From contig NZ_KB217478.1 of the NCBI RefSeq assembly GCF_000331305.1, positions 8,339,481 to 8,403,480 of the forward strand: a stretch of DNA of 64,000 bases, given 5' to 3'. Below are positions 1 to 9,188 of this stretch, in pieces (position 1 is the stretch's first letter; every line of letters begins with the position of its first letter). The position numbers and the translations under genes were made by a program. This DNA is from Calothrix sp. PCC 7103. Its GTDB lineage: Bacteria; Cyanobacteriota; Cyanobacteriia; Cyanobacteriales; Nostocaceae. The notes beneath the pieces were generated by a model, which saw nothing but the letters and a program-made list of their open reading frames with translations, did no database searches and was not told the DNA's origin.

Positions 1-56
1 AAACTAGGTCTGCTTTAAATATATTTTAAGTTTTGTTAAAAATTGTATAAGCCTTG

Positions 57-260
57 CTACGCTTGGCGAGAAATTTGCTTCTCAAAATTAGCTTGTGTTT
101 GATGCAGCAAAAGCTCTCGACTGTCATCTAAGCTTGGCTTAAGAGTAGGAACCAGATTACGAGCTTGTAGTGTCATATGAAACTGTAAATGAGCAACGTA
201 TTCGCTGAACTCCTCATTTACCGCGTCTTTGCCCCTTTTGAAATTTGATTCCGTTGCCAC
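57..260 (-). CDS. Small protein of unknown function (67 aa)
   Basis: Opens with GTG at 260, preceded by a good Shine-Dalgarno (AAGGAG, six bases upstream), which supports real translation. The product is hydrophilic and rich in Glu, Gln, Arg and Lys, and has no signal peptide or membrane segment. Its centre (residues about 15-45) looks helical. I do not recognise a family. It lies downstream of the radical SAM gene on the same strand, about 170 bases away, and could be co-transcribed or independent. Confidence 0.6.
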   Translation of the reverse strand: MATESNFKRGKDAVNEEFSEYVAHLQFHMTLQARNLVPTLKPSLDDSRELLLHQTQANFEKQISRQA

Positions 261-431
261 TGTGTTCTCCTTGATTAATTAATCGTGCCGAATGAATATT
301 GATCAACATTTGCCAAACTTATCATATTGTTTCATTTCAACATCGGCTTCGCAATCAACTGTTACGAAAGAAGTACAAAGTGCTGAGTTACCACTTTATA
401 CTCAGCACTCAGCACTTTAAACTCAGCACTT

Positions 432-2030
432 TTAAGCTATGGCTTCAGCTTTTTCTACTTTTTCAGCTTTCACAACTGGCACATAAGGCTTTTCGGTACC
501 TTGTGCTAAATACTCAGCTAGTTGTGCTTCGATTTGGTCGCGGACAATTTGACGATATTCTAAGAAATGCTCGTTGTGCGCGCAAGTTGCTAAATAGTGG
601 TCGAACACTTTTGGATTATGCTTCAAAATGCTAAATAAGTGATGCCAGAACTTCCAGCGAGTTTCCCGCTTAATTCCCTGGCGCCAAATTATAGTTAAGA
701 AAGCTTTGACTACAATCAATTCTGGCATTTTCGCAGGCGCCGTCCAACTTGGCCCACCCATCATCATAAAACAGCGATAAGTTCTGTCCAAATATGCTAC
801 TGGGTCATATAAAGCACAAAACGCTTCAACATATTCACGTGCTATTTCTTCTAATGGACGGGTGGCAATAAAGTTCATTAATGTAGTTTGATTAATGTTC
901 CCATCTGCATTTTCCCGCAGGCGCCCTTCTCTACTTAGACGATGCCATAAAGCAGTATTAGGTAACGCTTGTAACATTGCGAAAGTTGTCGAAGGAATGG
1001 CAGCTTGTTCCGCAAACCTAACAATACGTGAACCGGCGCCACTTTTTTCACCATCGAACCCAATAATAAACCCAGCCATTGGACGCAAACCAGTTCTGAT
1101 AATGGTTTCAACTGCATCCGTTAAAGAACTACGGGTATTTTGAAACTTCTTAGTCATCTGCAAACTGTCTTCGTCGGGGGTTTCAATACCCAAAAATACA
1201 GCTTTGAACCCAGACTCAACCATCAATTCCATTAATTCTTCGTCTTGAGCAAGGTCAATAGAAGCTTCTGTATCAAAACTGAAAGGATATTGATGTTCAG
1301 CCATCCAGGTTTTTAACTCTTTAAGCAACAACTTCACATTCCGCTTGTTGCCAATAAAGTTATCATCTACCATAAAAACGCTACGGCGCCAACCCAACTC
1401 ATAAAGACGGTCAAGCTCTGCAAGTAACTGTTCTGGAGTTTTAGTCCGTGGTTTACGACCGTAGAGAACAATAATGTCGCAAAACTCGCACTGAAACGGA
1501 CAACCACGCGAAAACTGAACTGACATTGAGTCGTAAGCATCAAACTCTAACAAGTCAAAGCGAGGTATAGGTGTACTAGTAACATCAGGTTTTTCGGTTG
1601 CTCTAAAAATTCCTGACTTTTCACCCTTATTTACAGCTTCGACAAACATTGGTAGAGTAATCTCACCTTCGTCTAAAATCAGGAAGTCGGTGCCAACATT
1701 TTGGACTTCGTGCGGAACTGAGGTAGGATAAGGACCACCAACAGCAACTAACTTACCATGTTGCTTTGCTTCTTTAATTTGGTCAAGTAAATCTTGCTTC
1801 TGAACAATCATCGCAGACAGAATTACCATATCTGCCCACTTCCACTCTGCCTCAGTAACAGCACGTATATTACGGTCAACTAATTTAAATTCCCATTCCT
1901 GGGGTAATATTGCAGCGACAGTTACTAAACCCAACGGAGGCAGTAGAACTTTGCGGTTAACTAGATCTAAGATTTTTTCGTATGACCAAAATGTTTTAGG
2001 AAACACCGGATAGACAAGCAATACACGCAT
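432..2030 (-). CDS. B12-binding-domain radical SAM protein
   Basis: A 532-residue protein with an N-terminal cobalamin-binding-like Rossmann domain (about residues 1-145, beginning RVLLVYPVFPK) and then a radical SAM core. The cluster motif RGCPFQCEFC has its three cysteines at about 177, 181 and 184, the CxxxCxxC pattern that binds the [4Fe-4S] cluster and SAM. The C-terminal ~180 residues resemble the DUF4070 extension of this family. The first domain lacks an obvious DxHxxG B12 motif, as in many relatives, so cobalamin dependence is uncertain. Family members modify lipids, tetrapyrroles or natural products; the substrate cannot be read here. ATG at 2030 has AGGAG about nine bases upstream. 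The lysine/alanine-rich tail (VKAEKVEKAEAIA) is likely disordered. Confidence 0.9.
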   Translation of the reverse strand: MRVLLVYPVFPKTFWSYEKILDLVNRKVLLPPLGLVTVAAILPQEWEFKLVDRNIRAVTEAEWKWADMVILSAMIVQKQDLLDQIKEAKQHGKLVAVGGPYPTSVPHEVQNVGTDFLILDEGEITLPMFVEAVNKGEKSGIFRATEKPDVTSTPIPRFDLLEFDAYDSMSVQFSRGCPFQCEFCDIIVLYGRKPRTKTPEQLLAELDRLYELGWRRSVFMVDDNFIGNKRNVKLLLKELKTWMAEHQYPFSFDTEASIDLAQDEELMELMVESGFKAVFLGIETPDEDSLQMTKKFQNTRSSLTDAVETIIRTGLRPMAGFIIGFDGEKSGAGSRIVRFAEQAAIPSTTFAMLQALPNTALWHRLSREGRLRENADGNINQTTLMNFIATRPLEEIAREYVEAFCALYDPVAYLDRTYRCFMMMGGPSWTAPAKMPELIVVKAFLTIIWRQGIKRETRWKFWHHLFSILKHNPKVFDHYLATCAHNEHFLEYRQIVRDQIEAQLAEYLAQGTEKPYVPVVKAEKVEKAEAIA

Positions 2031-2112
2031 AAATTTCTACTCCTACCGCATCATTTTTATAAATCAATGTAAACTCACTTAATATATAGATGAGTTTTAT
2101 GTAAATATGTTT

Positions 2113-2180
2113 CAGAAACCGGGTTTCTTTACTGACATTTACGACAAAACCAATAATTTTGGGCAGAAACCCGGTTTCTC
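2113..2180. repeat. Pair of dispersed AGAAACCSGGTTTCT palindromes
   Basis: Two copies of a ~15-base palindrome (AGAAACCGGGTTTCT at about 2114 and AGAAACCCGGTTTCT at about 2165) lie 50 bases apart between the radical SAM and epimerase genes. The same motif recurs in intergenic DNA at about 14721, 14773, 21594, 31366, 31412, 53868, 53919 and 57461, often as such pairs. It is a dispersed intergenic repeat family, not a gene-specific site. Confidence 0.75.
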
Positions 2181-2247
2181 AAGCCCTTTCACATTAGCAT
2201 TATTACTTATTTTTTTTTGCTACTCTGCTATACCTAACGTGGAAACT

Positions 2248-3195
2248 CTACCTTTTGACACCGCTAAGTCTTAAAACATCACTCATCGTTTCACAGTAGT
2301 TGGTTAAACCAAAGCTTTTCGGACTAACAGCATTTTTGTACGTAAAATGACGATATTCCATACAAAATCTGTCCCACGCTGCCATCTGAATACGGAACAG
2401 CACAATAATTACATTCGCTAAACCGAATGAAAGCGGGATACGGAACAAGATTTTTTTACCAAGGTAAGCACAAACTTGTTCTATAACTTGGTTTGCGGTA
2501 ATTCTAGTTTGTCCCAGAACTAACGATCTTTCTTGCCCTGCACTAGGAGGATTATTGACAAGATGTTTAACTACAGTGGCAATATCCTGACCGTGGATGA
2601 AGTGAAAGCTACCATCTGCCTTTAAAAATCGGATGATATCTATATATTTAGCTATTTCAGGAAGACCTGTTGTAATGTGCGAGTAAGGTTTGTTAGTATC
2701 TCCACCAAAAACAAACGTGGGAAAAACAGTTGTAACTTTCGGTGCAATCTTCAACTGCGATTTTTTCATTAAACAGTCGTACTTGGAACGAACATAGTCA
2801 GTTCCTATCTCACCTGCTTCTTTAAGTGGTTCACCATTATTACCTAAAACACTTGCCGTCGAGAAGTATATTACCTGTTCGCATCGTTCAAGGTCTAACA
2901 TATCCATTAGCTCCAGCGTTTTCGTGACATTCACATCAAACGTAATATCACCACCCCAAGCTGTTGCTGTCAAAACAGCCACATCAATAGTTTTCAGCAA
3001 ATCAGCAAACTTCCCTATTTCCTGCATATCACCTTGCAGCACAGTGATATTTTGACGAACATTTGTATCAATTTTTAATTTGTTAGGATTTCTTACGAGT
3101 AAAAATAATTCGTGTTCAGTCTCTTGAATTAACTGCTCACTAATATAATGACCCACACACCCACTGGCGCCTGTAACTAAAATACGCTTAGACAT
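2248..3195 (-). CDS. NAD(P)-dependent epimerase/dehydratase (extended SDR)
   Basis: 315 residues. The N-terminus carries the Rossmann glycine motif VTGASGCVG (about residues 7-15) of extended short-chain dehydrogenases. The catalytic YxxxK pair is visible as Y134/K138 in DYVRSK, with a preceding serine-rich strand (YFSTAS) that supplies the usual Ser. The C-terminal half binds the unknown substrate. Sugar-nucleotide epimerases, sterol-type dehydrogenases and dihydroflavonol-reductase-like proteins share this fold, so the reaction is not assigned. The gene lies between the radical SAM gene and hemE, all on the minus strand but separated by 200-500 bases, so they may not form one operon. No clear Shine-Dalgarno precedes the ATG. 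Confidence 0.88.
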   Translation of the reverse strand: MSKRILVTGASGCVGHYISEQLIQETEHELFLLVRNPNKLKIDTNVRQNITVLQGDMQEIGKFADLLKTIDVAVLTATAWGGDITFDVNVTKTLELMDMLDLERCEQVIYFSTASVLGNNGEPLKEAGEIGTDYVRSKYDCLMKKSQLKIAPKVTTVFPTFVFGGDTNKPYSHITTGLPEIAKYIDIIRFLKADGSFHFIHGQDIATVVKHLVNNPPSAGQERSLVLGQTRITANQVIEQVCAYLGKKILFRIPLSFGLANVIIVLFRIQMAAWDRFCMEYRHFTYKNAVSPKSFGLTNYCETMSDVLRLSGVKR

Positions 3196-3691
3196 AAGAT
3201 TTTGATCAAAATCCGGATTAAATTTAGGTAAAAATAATATCGCAGAGAATCAGCCAGTGCAAGTGTTTTGATACATACGACATGACATTCTAGATTTAGA
3301 ACCTACCTATAAGTTCCCCAGAATTTGCATAAGTTAAGCCTAACTCGATTTAGTAGAGCAGTACAGGCGCCTCCAAGCAAGCACATAAGAATGTGAACCG
3401 TGGTTCACAAAATATTTTTGATGGATTAAAATTTATGTCATTTGGAATAAATACGGTTTTATCACAATGGTAGGTATTTTTGCACTATTGGTAATAATGA
3501 AGGGCAAAGAACAACCAACAGCAGAAACACAACTACAAACAGAACTTGAATCACAAACTGATACTTCAACGAATTAAAATCTTAATACAATTGTCATTCT
3601 GAGCGCAGCGAAGAATCTTTAAAGATTTCACTCACTTATAGAGATGCTTCACTACGTTCAGCATGACATGTTTCACGCATACGGGTGCGGG
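3196..3691. other. Intergenic region, possible 36-codon reading frame
   Basis: About 500 bases between the epimerase and hemE. The only reading frame worth noting is 3467-3577 on the plus strand: 36 codons, beginning with the short hydrophobic stretch MVGIFALLVIM and followed by a Gln/Thr/Glu-rich tail. It has no ribosome binding site and I do not recognise it, so I do not call it as a gene. The hemE-proximal end is a dispersed inverted repeat. Confidence 0.35.
3592..3668. repeat. Imperfect inverted repeat, TGTCATTCTGAGCG family
   Basis: Two 27-base arms (3592-3618 and 3642-3668) are imperfect reverse complements around a 23-base spacer and would fold into a long hairpin just beyond the hemE stop. 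Single arms or tandem copies recur at 16678-16785, 27827-27852, 28129-28153 and 57879-57963, which makes this one of the commonest dispersed repeats here. Confidence 0.75.
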
Positions 3692-3694
3692 TAA

Positions 3695-4750
3695 TTACAC
3701 TGCTGTTAAACTTAACTGCTTTGCGGTTTCAAAAAAGAATCTTACATTGTCTTCGGGTGTTTCGGGTAAAACACCGTGACCGAGGTTGAGGATATGACCC
3801 CAGTTACCTGCTTTACGAACTGTATCGTAAATACGTTCACGAATAAATTCTTTGGAACCAAATAAAACACCTGGGTCTAAATTACCCTGTACTTTCATGG
3901 TTTTACCAAGACGTTGACGTGCGTCTGCCATGTCAACTGTCCAGTCTACTGATATAATATCGGCGCCTGATGTTGACATGCGTTCCAATACACCAGCACT
4001 ACCTGTTACCAAAAGAATTAACGGTGTGTCGGGATGTGTTTGTTTAACGCGCTCGAAAACCATTTTTTGGTAGGGTTGTGCAAACACTTCGTAGTCTTGA
4101 GGACTAAGTTGCCCTGCCCATGAATCAAACATTTGCACTACTTGGGCACCGCAGTCAATTTGATAGCGGACATAGGTAGCGATAGAATCGGCGAGTTTTT
4201 CCAACAGTTGATGTAAAATCGTAGAGTCGGAGAACGCCATGTTTTTAATAACCGAGTAGGTTTTAGAACCTTTACCTTCAACAGCATAAGCTGCCAAAGT
4301 CCACGGGGCACCAACGAATCCAAGTACAGTAGACTGCGTACCAACTTCAGAGCGTAAAGCCTGTAAAATCGTTTTGATGAAAGGTAACGATTCTTCAGGG
4401 TTTAAAGGGTGTAAATTATCTACTTGTTCCTGTGAACGAATTGGTGCATGAATAATAGGACCCTTTCCTTCGGCAATATCCATATCGATACCCAAACCAG
4501 GAAGTGGGGTAACAATATCAGAAAATAGAATTACACCATCGGGTTGAAATGCTTTCCAGGGTTGCAAAGAAACTTCGATAGCAACTTCCGGAATTTCCGA
4601 CCGTTCGCGGAACGAGGGATACTTCTCTCTCAAATCGCGATAAGCTTTCATATATCGTCCAGCTTGTCGCATCATCCAAACAGGAGGACGATCTACAACT
4701 TCACCACGAGCAGCCCTTAATAAATGAGGCGTATTTGCGGAAATACCCAT
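3695..4750 (-). CDS. hemE: Uroporphyrinogen decarboxylase
   Basis: Decarboxylates the four acetate side chains of uroporphyrinogen III to give coproporphyrinogen III, the branch step towards haem and chlorophyll in the cytosol. The signature [13 protein letters not shown] near residue 22 carries the arginines that bind the substrate carboxylates. The FSDI strand with its essential Asp, the MFDSWAG motif and the C-terminal [10 protein letters not shown] loop are all present. I use the ATG at 4750 (351 aa), matching the usual MG... start; an in-frame GTG two codons upstream (4756), behind AGGA, is an alternative. The length is normal and no residue looks abnormal. Confidence 0.97.
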   Translation of the reverse strand: MGISANTPHLLRAARGEVVDRPPVWMMRQAGRYMKAYRDLREKYPSFRERSEIPEVAIEVSLQPWKAFQPDGVILFSDIVTPLPGLGIDMDIAEGKGPIIHAPIRSQEQVDNLHPLNPEESLPFIKTILQALRSEVGTQSTVLGFVGAPWTLAAYAVEGKGSKTYSVIKNMAFSDSTILHQLLEKLADSIATYVRYQIDCGAQVVQMFDSWAGQLSPQDYEVFAQPYQKMVFERVKQTHPDTPLILLVTGSAGVLERMSTSGADIISVDWTVDMADARQRLGKTMKVQGNLDPGVLFGSKEFIRERIYDTVRKAGNWGHILNLGHGVLPETPEDNVRFFFETAKQLSLTAV

Positions 4751-4920
4751 TAACACTTCATCCTATATCGCTTTTTTATTTCATCATTTAGCTTACCATT
4801 CTAGGCTGACAAAAGTATAACCAGAAAAGAGAAAACAACCAAAACAAAGACTTTTTCTATATACCACAAATATTGACTTTCAAGCAATATTGTTACTTTT
4901 TGATTGTAAATTTTTGTAAA

Positions 4921-5064
4921 TTACATATCTTCGATTTCAGTTTCATAAAGCAGAACAGTCGTCTCCGGGCCAACTCTACCCATTTCAGGTAACAGACCCA
5001 TTTCCATTTCCACAAAATAAGTCCAAGTACCACAGTCTTGATGGTAATTTAAAACTTTACCCAT
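4921..5064 (-). CDS. Small conserved-looking protein (47 aa)
   Basis: A short frame with protein-like composition. It begins MGKVLNYHQD at an ATG at 5064 and is preceded by an AGGTGG ribosome-binding-like sequence. It contains CGTWTYFVEMEMG and an acidic C-terminus (YETEIEDM). The frame upstream of the ATG also reads sensibly (RKNQKVYFIGG) until a TAG, so relatives may have a longer N-terminus and this copy may be truncated. It looks like a small cyanobacterial protein of unknown function, but that is an impression and not a search result. It stands alone between hemE and the hybrid kinase. Confidence 0.55.
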   Translation of the reverse strand: MGKVLNYHQDCGTWTYFVEMEMGLLPEMGRVGPETTVLLYETEIEDM

Positions 5065-5550
5065 ACCACCTATAAAATAAACTTTTTGGTTTTTACGGTA
5101 TTGTGGCTAGGATTGCTTCTGATATACATTGTTAAGCATAGTGATACAGCTTAAATGCAAAGCTAATTTCTTAGTGAGCTAGCGGCGCCTAATTTCGCTA
5201 ACAAAGCTACAAAATAAAGTTCAAGTACTATAAAATAAATAGAATGTATAAATAAGTCAGTATTATTGTTTATCGTTTTACTAAAGTACTTTCTTACTAA
5301 ATTCAAACAACCTACCTCTGGACTTCAAATCTGTATGCACTAAAGAGTGATTTTGTTCAATCCAAAGTATAATTTTGTTGATTTCTTCACTAAACTACTT
5401 AGTCTTAAATATTACATAATGTAGGAATAGATTGTAGCGATATAGAAGATGGCAGGTAATCTGCGTCTAAAGATAGTGTTCGACTTATGCCAAAAGTGCC
5501 ATATTCGTAGAAAATAACCTATCATATTGGCGTATATCCATAAGTTTAAA
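5065..5550. other. Intergenic region, no gene seen
   Basis: AT-rich, with stops in all frames and one GGCGCC palindrome near 5183. It presumably holds the promoter of the plus-strand kinase gene, but I could not identify a convincing -35/-10 pair. Confidence 0.4.
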
Positions 5551-7245
5551 ATGTCGTCAAAATCCCAAGTTAACGTCCTACTAGTGGATGACCACACAGA
5601 AAATTTACTGGCGCTTGAGGGCATACTAGGAGGTCTAGGTCAAAATTTAGTGCGAGCAACTTCAGGCGCCCAAGCGTTGAAGTGCCTACTAAATCAGGAT
5701 TTTGCCGTGATTTTGCTAGATGTGCAAATGCCTGATATGGATGGTTTTGAAACTGCTGCTTTGATACGTCAACGTAAACGCTCGCTCCATACACCAATCA
5801 TCTTTCTAACTGCATTTAGCACGAGCGATAATATGGTCGAGCGGGGTTACTCATTAGGTGCAGTAGATTATTTATTCAAGCCTCTTCAGCCAGAAATATT
5901 AAAATCAAAAGTGATAGCGTTTATTGATTTGTATCAAAAAACTGCTGAAATCGAGCGACAAGCGGCAGAACTAGCGGCAATAAACGCTGAACTCAAAAAA
6001 AGTGAAGAAAAATTTCGTGGTTTAAGCGCTTGTTCTCCTGTAGGTATTTTTCTTACTGATATAAACGGTTTTTGCACTTACACAAATCCATCCTGTCAAA
6101 AAATATATGGGTTCGCGGAAGAAACTAGTATGATTGGTGAGGGGTGGATACAAGCCATTCACTCAGATGACCGCGAACGAGTAGTTAATGATTGGTATAA
6201 AGCGTCACGTGCAGGTGAAGAATATCACGACGAGTTTAGAATTATTACCAGTAGTGGAATTGAGCGTTGGATTTATGCTCATAGTTCGCCAATGCGCTCA
6301 GATAAGGGTAATCTTACGGGTCATGTTGGCACCGTTGAAGATATTACCTCGCGCAAACAAGCTGAAGCTGAACATATGGAATTGATTCGCGCACAAGCAG
6401 CGCGTACTGAGGCAGAAAATGCAAATCGTTTGAAAGACGAGTTTCTGGCTGTATTATCGCATGAACTTCGTACACCCTTAAACTCGATACTCGGATGGGC
6501 AAAACTGCTTCAGCGTCAGAAATTTGACGAGAAAAATATTGCACGGGGTTTAGAGATTGTTGAGCGTAATGCTCTTTTACAAACCCAGCTAATTAACGAT
6601 ATTTTAGATGTATCGCGAATTATGCGGGGTAAGCTAAAGCTCAATTTAACTCCCGTCAACTTAGAGTCTTTAGTGTTGCAAACAGTAAATGGTGTACGTG
6701 TCGAAGCTGAAGCTAAAAAGTTGCACCTCGACTGTATAATTGAACCTCTTTCAGAAGCACTAGCAACACAATCATACACTGATATTCAAGGAGCATCTTA
6801 TATAGTTACAGGTGATATTAATCGGTTACAGCAAGTAGTGGGTAATTTGCTTAGTAACGCCTTGAAGTTTACACCACCCAATGGCAATATTCAAGTCAAG
6901 CTGTACCTCGATAACGAGAATTATTCTATAGCTTCGGCGCCTACCGCTTTAATTGAAGTTCGTGATACAGGTATTGGTATTAGTGCTGATTTTCTTCCGC
7001 ACGTTTTTGATAGATTTCGTCAAGCTGATGGTAGTACAACTCGAAGCCATAATGGGTTAGGTTTAGGATTAGCAATAGTGCGGCATTTGGTAGAAATGCA
7101 TGGTGGTAGTGTTAGTGTTGCGAGTCCTGGTGTAAACCAAGGAGCAACGTTTACTCTTAAATTACCTCTACGAACCTATGGGCAAGGGGTGCAACAAACA
7201 CAAGATTCCCCACTTCTCAAAGAAGTTGAGAACTTAAAACGCTAA
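5551..7245 (+). CDS. Response regulator-PAS-histidine kinase hybrid
   Basis: A cytoplasmic two-component protein of 564 residues from the ATG at 5551; an in-frame TTG at 5527 would add eight residues but is less likely. Order: N-terminal receiver domain (about 1-125) with acidic VDD, phospho-acceptor Asp in VILLDVQMPDMDG and the FKP lysine; a short coiled coil; one PAS/PAC domain (about 150-275); a HisKA helix with the H-box SHELRTPLNSIL; and an HATPase_c domain with N-box (NLLSNALKF), G1 (DTGIGI), F-box (FDRFRQAD) and G2 (GLGLGLAIV). All catalytic motifs are intact. There is no transmembrane segment, so it senses an internal signal or a partner kinase. No cognate response regulator gene is adjacent. 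Confidence 0.93.
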   Translation: MSSKSQVNVLLVDDHTENLLALEGILGGLGQNLVRATSGAQALKCLLNQDFAVILLDVQMPDMDGFETAALIRQRKRSLHTPIIFLTAFSTSDNMVERGYSLGAVDYLFKPLQPEILKSKVIAFIDLYQKTAEIERQAAELAAINAELKKSEEKFRGLSACSPVGIFLTDINGFCTYTNPSCQKIYGFAEETSMIGEGWIQAIHSDDRERVVNDWYKASRAGEEYHDEFRIITSSGIERWIYAHSSPMRSDKGNLTGHVGTVEDITSRKQAEAEHMELIRAQAARTEAENANRLKDEFLAVLSHELRTPLNSILGWAKLLQRQKFDEKNIARGLEIVERNALLQTQLINDILDVSRIMRGKLKLNLTPVNLESLVLQTVNGVRVEAEAKKLHLDCIIEPLSEALATQSYTDIQGASYIVTGDINRLQQVVGNLLSNALKFTPPNGNIQVKLYLDNENYSIASAPTALIEVRDTGIGISADFLPHVFDRFRQADGSTTRSHNGLGLGLAIVRHLVEMHGGSVSVASPGVNQGATFTLKLPLRTYGQGVQQTQDSPLLKEVENLKR

Positions 7246-7254
7246 ATTAAAACG

Positions 7255-8991
7255 CTAAATATTTAGTGCATAATTTAGAAACCTGAGTATTGCTAAATCT
7301 TGTGATGTGTTTGTATCTGTGTTAGGCGCCTGATAAAATTGACCAGTCACCCAATTTTTATTCTCTTCTGGATTTATATACTTTTGATTTTTTACATCAT
7401 AGTATTTCCAGTAAGCTTCGTCTTTAAGCTTGTTATAATCACTTTGAGTAAATAATTTATCACATTTAGTAAAACTTAACCAGTTACTTAAACTATTTTC
7501 CATCTTTGCAATTCTACCATCACGAAAGTGGAAATGTATATAATCTTGATGAGTTTCATAATCTGTGATCAGCTTTGTAATTGCACATTCACTTTGACTC
7601 TGAATAATGCGATAAAGGAAAGTAAAAAATTTACCTTGTAATTCTGTATCTTCACATGATGCTAAAACTCTCCATTCATAAGTCGGAGTTGAAGTATTTT
7701 GTAAAAACGGGGTGATATTTATCGAAGTATAACGAGGATTTCTGACTATAATTGAAGCTTGACGTAAAACTTCGTGAGTTGTTTTTGCTGATATGCCTAA
7801 TATTTTTTTGTAGTTATATTCATGCTGTACAGGTGCTATACCATACGCAACACCAAGTATAAATTCGTAGATTGCCGCATCTTGGTCATCCAATAAATCA
7901 GGGTCTTGAATCACACCCTGTTTAACCATATTAATTTTTTTCTGGATATATTCTAATGTACTCAAACGTTTTTTATAACGTCCTATATGTTCATCGACTT
8001 GATTACCAAATGGCATTGCATAAATATTACTTTTTCTTGTAGGTGGCAGAATTTGCTCTAAAATTTGAGAGACCGCAGCAGATACAGAAGTAATATTAGC
8101 AAGGTGGTTAATTATTTGTTCAGTGGTTTTGTATTGATTTTTTATACCTATATGTAAATGTACTCCTGATGTTGTAGAAAAGTGGACTCCATTTTTTTTC
8201 AGCGTTGAAACTACAAATTCATATATATTAATTATTTCTTCTATCGACTCACATACAGGAAAACCAATTTCTTGACCACTATAAATTTTAAATCTAAATC
8301 GAGTATCTCGATTTTGTTTATAAAGATTTTCGTAATAATCTATGTTCTCTTGATTAGTACCATGTACTGACCCGTCAATTCCCACCTTTAATATATTATC
8401 ACCTGGTGCCTCCACTAAATCCAAAGCTTCGAGACGATTAAAAATAGCCAAAACAGTTTGTTCAATTTGATTATAATTATAGTCTTTGCTTGTGTCATAT
8501 ACTTGTAAAACTTGATTTTGTTTTTGTTTTAACTTGATATAATCCCAAGTACTTTTAATATTTTGAAAAAAGTTACATAATTTAGATTCCTGATTATAAT
8601 ACTGCAAATTAGTATTAAGTTTATCATGTTTGTATGCAGTTTTAAGCATAGCTTGCTTGTGCTTTTCAAAATCAACACGATTTAACTTTGCCTGATATTT
8701 TGGGTCTCCAGGATATTGAATACTTCCATAATAATTAATTAATCCGACCGTTACTATCATTTGAATTAATCTATTAAAATGTGGCTGACGTGTAAGGATG
8801 GCGCCATTTATCTTACTCAAATCATAAATTGGCTTTAACTTTTTAATAACCTCTGGTGCCAAACGGTACATAGGGAAGTCTGTTAACGGTAAAAACTCCA
8901 ACTCGGCGCCGGAAGTCACCAAATTTAAGAGTTGAGTATCTGGAACTAATTCAATAGATACAGTATCGCTATTACCGAGGCTGATGACCAT
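7255..8991 (-). CDS. Divergent amidoligase-like protein (glutamine-synthetase-fold)
   Basis: A 578-residue protein without an obvious everyday match. Several short motifs in the right order resemble the amidoligase_2 family (carboxylate-amine ligases of the GCS/GS fold): SGAELEF at 27-33 (family GvEiEf), GIDGSV at 204-209, GQEIGF with Glu241, SGVHLHIG at 275-282 (metal/ATP-site histidines, family GxHvH), and SINI...YEWR at 423-441 (family alNl...EFR). Such enzymes form amide or peptide bonds, often on peptides or cell-surface substrates. The middle (100-200) is long, Lys/Gln/Tyr-rich and unusual. It is convergent with the kinase (nine bases apart) and divergent from an exported S66 peptidase, which may act on related amide products. 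The family call is inference from motifs. Confidence 0.55.
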   Translation of the reverse strand: MVISLGNSDTVSIELVPDTQLLNLVTSGAELEFLPLTDFPMYRLAPEVIKKLKPIYDLSKINGAILTRQPHFNRLIQMIVTVGLINYYGSIQYPGDPKYQAKLNRVDFEKHKQAMLKTAYKHDKLNTNLQYYNQESKLCNFFQNIKSTWDYIKLKQKQNQVLQVYDTSKDYNYNQIEQTVLAIFNRLEALDLVEAPGDNILKVGIDGSVHGTNQENIDYYENLYKQNRDTRFRFKIYSGQEIGFPVCESIEEIINIYEFVVSTLKKNGVHFSTTSGVHLHIGIKNQYKTTEQIINHLANITSVSAAVSQILEQILPPTRKSNIYAMPFGNQVDEHIGRYKKRLSTLEYIQKKINMVKQGVIQDPDLLDDQDAAIYEFILGVAYGIAPVQHEYNYKKILGISAKTTHEVLRQASIIVRNPRYTSINITPFLQNTSTPTYEWRVLASCEDTELQGKFFTFLYRIIQSQSECAITKLITDYETHQDYIHFHFRDGRIAKMENSLSNWLSFTKCDKLFTQSDYNKLKDEAYWKYYDVKNQKYINPEENKNWVTGQFYQAPNTDTNTSQDLAILRFLNYALNI

Positions 8992-9188
8992 AAAATAAAT
9001 TCTAAATATATATCTTGCTGAATATATATTGAACGAAAATTTAAAGTCAAATAATCAGAATACATTTGCTATAAAAGTTTCATATTTAATTATTCATTGA
9101 AAACTTTGCTTTACATCGCTCCTAGCTTACTCAATAAATTTAGATTTCCCGAAAGACATATGTTACGATATGTTAAAATTGCAAATGC

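Noticed and set aside
3467-3577. 36-codon frame upstream of hemE
   Set aside because: No ribosome binding site and only a short hydrophobic patch; not enough to call a gene.
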